Shown here: one piece after another, positions 63,061-64,000 of the stretch
How positions within the stretch are numbered: the first letter of the stretch is position 1
How the letters are laid out: each line of letters starts with the position of its first letter
DNA from: Neurospora crassa OR74A
Lineage: Eukaryota > Ascomycota > Sordariomycetes > Sordariales > Sordariaceae
Assembly: GCF_000182925.2 (NCBI RefSeq)
Contig: NC_026504.1
Span: 4,216,001-4,280,000, forward strand
Length of the DNA: 64,000 bases
Direction: 5' to 3'
Program-made: the position numbers and the translations under genes
Notes under the pieces: generated by a model
Told to the model about the DNA's origin: nothing
Seen by the model: only the letters and a program-made list of their open reading frames with translations
Database searches by the model: none

Positions 63061-64000
63061 TTTAAAAAGTAGTAGTAAACTAAATGCTAAATACCTTAAA
63101 TACGCCTACTACCCTCCCGAACTCTCAATTAGGAAAAACTAGAGTACTAAATACTTTAGACGCGCCTACTATCCTCCCAAACTTTTAACCGGGAAAAATT
63201 AAAACGCTGAACGCTTTAAATAAATATAATTATTTTCCGAATATTCAACTTGGAAAAGTTAGAGCGCCGAACGCTTTAAATAAATATAATTATTTTCCGA
63301 ACGTTTAATTTAGAAAAGTTAGAACTTTAAACGCTTTAGATGCGCTTACTAATATTTTAAATACTTAGCTTAGAAAAGCTAGAGCCTCGAACGCCTTAGA
63401 TAAATTAGCCTACCTTAAGAATAAAGCCGACGGCTAATCGAATATACCTGAAGAATTCCAATAGGGTAATAAATTAATAAAAAAATCTAAAGGCTAGCCG
63501 AATATTATTAAATAACTTAGACGGGGTAATAAATTAATAGAGAAATTTAGAGACTAACCGAATATTACTAAATAATTTAAATAGAGTAATAAATTAGTAG
63601 AGAAATCTAGAGGCTAGCCGAATATTATTAAATAACTTAAATATATTAAGGAAATAGTAGGAAAATTTAAAGGCCAATCGAATATTAGGGAAGTACCTAA
63701 ATACGGTAATAAATTAGTAGCGAATATAGGAAATTAAGTATTAACTATAAATAATTATAGATAGAATAAAGAAATAGTAATGAATATAGGAAATTAAGTG
63801 CCAACTATAGACAATTATAGATAGGATAAGGAAATAATAGCGAATATAGGAAGTTAAACGCTAGCTATAGATAATTATAAATAGGATAAGGAAATAACGG
63901 CGAATATAGGAAGCTAAGCTAGGGCTTCGAATAATATTAAATAGGGTAGGAGAAAGGTTACGAATTTAGGAAAATAAATTAGAGCTTCGGATAGTACTAG
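63061..64000. repeat. Array of about 15 degenerate 60-bp tandem repeats, locus 2, runs off the right edge
   Basis: The period is again 60 bp, with three successive sub-families: units with AACGCTTTAAATAAATATAATTATTTTCCG (63,080-63,420), units with AGGCTAGCCGAATATTATTAAATAAC (63,430-63,720), and units with GCGAATATAGGAAATTAAGT (63,720 to the edge). The unit sequences differ from locus 1, but the period and three-block layout are the same. A plus-strand 20-codon repeat is interrupted only by RIP-type stops in places. Confidence 0.8.

Overview
The window looks like genomic DNA of a filamentous ascomycete (Pezizomycotina, most likely Sordariomycetes; the exact genus is not certain). Evidence: genes with short 59-191 bp GT-AG introns, Zn2Cys6 transcription factors, secreted fungal hydrolases, AACCCT telomere-type repeats, and extremely AT/TA-rich islands full of dead retrotransposons. 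In the islands CpA/TpG is nearly absent while CpG survives, and conserved codons carry the changes expected from repeat-induced point mutation (RIP: Gln to stop, His/Cys to Tyr, catalytic Asp to Asn).

Layout. 1-14,640 is a genic block: the 5' part of a Zn2Cys6 regulator (minus, runs off the left edge), a complete 979-aa Zn2Cys6 regulator (plus), an 892-aa conserved fungal protein with a TPR-like segment (minus), a 246-aa secreted protein (minus) and a 306-aa secreted S1/P1 nuclease (minus). 14,641-25,104 is an island: a palindromic (foldback) element of about 1.1 kb, split by a 9.35-kb chromodomain-type Ty3/Gypsy LTR retrotransposon with a 5-bp target-site duplication. 25,105-34,440 is a second genic block: two tandem paralogous genes for small six-cysteine secreted proteins, a decayed non-ribosomal peptide synthetase (NRPS) fragment, and a 503-aa secreted purple acid phosphatase. 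34,441-64,000 is a long RIP-degraded island: unclassified AT-rich repeats with hairpins, poly-A and a small normal-composition patch holding three telomere-type repeats; an array of 60-bp repeats (39.5-40.55 kb); a second Ty3/Gypsy chromovirus (45,172 to beyond 59,934) with a 6.95-kb Tad1-like LINE inserted in its pol gene; a 100-N assembly gap inside that element's 3' LTR; then more degraded repeat DNA ending in another array of 60-bp repeats.

How the genes work together: there is no evident operon-like pathway. The S1/P1 nuclease and the acid phosphatase are both secreted phosphate-releasing enzymes, and the two six-cysteine proteins and the 246-aa protein are also secreted, so the region is rich in exported proteins next to repeat-rich compartments. 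The NRPS relic shows a secondary-metabolite gene once lay here. I found no rRNA gene, intact tRNA or CRISPR array. Gene models rest on splice signals, reading-frame continuity and family motifs read by eye.
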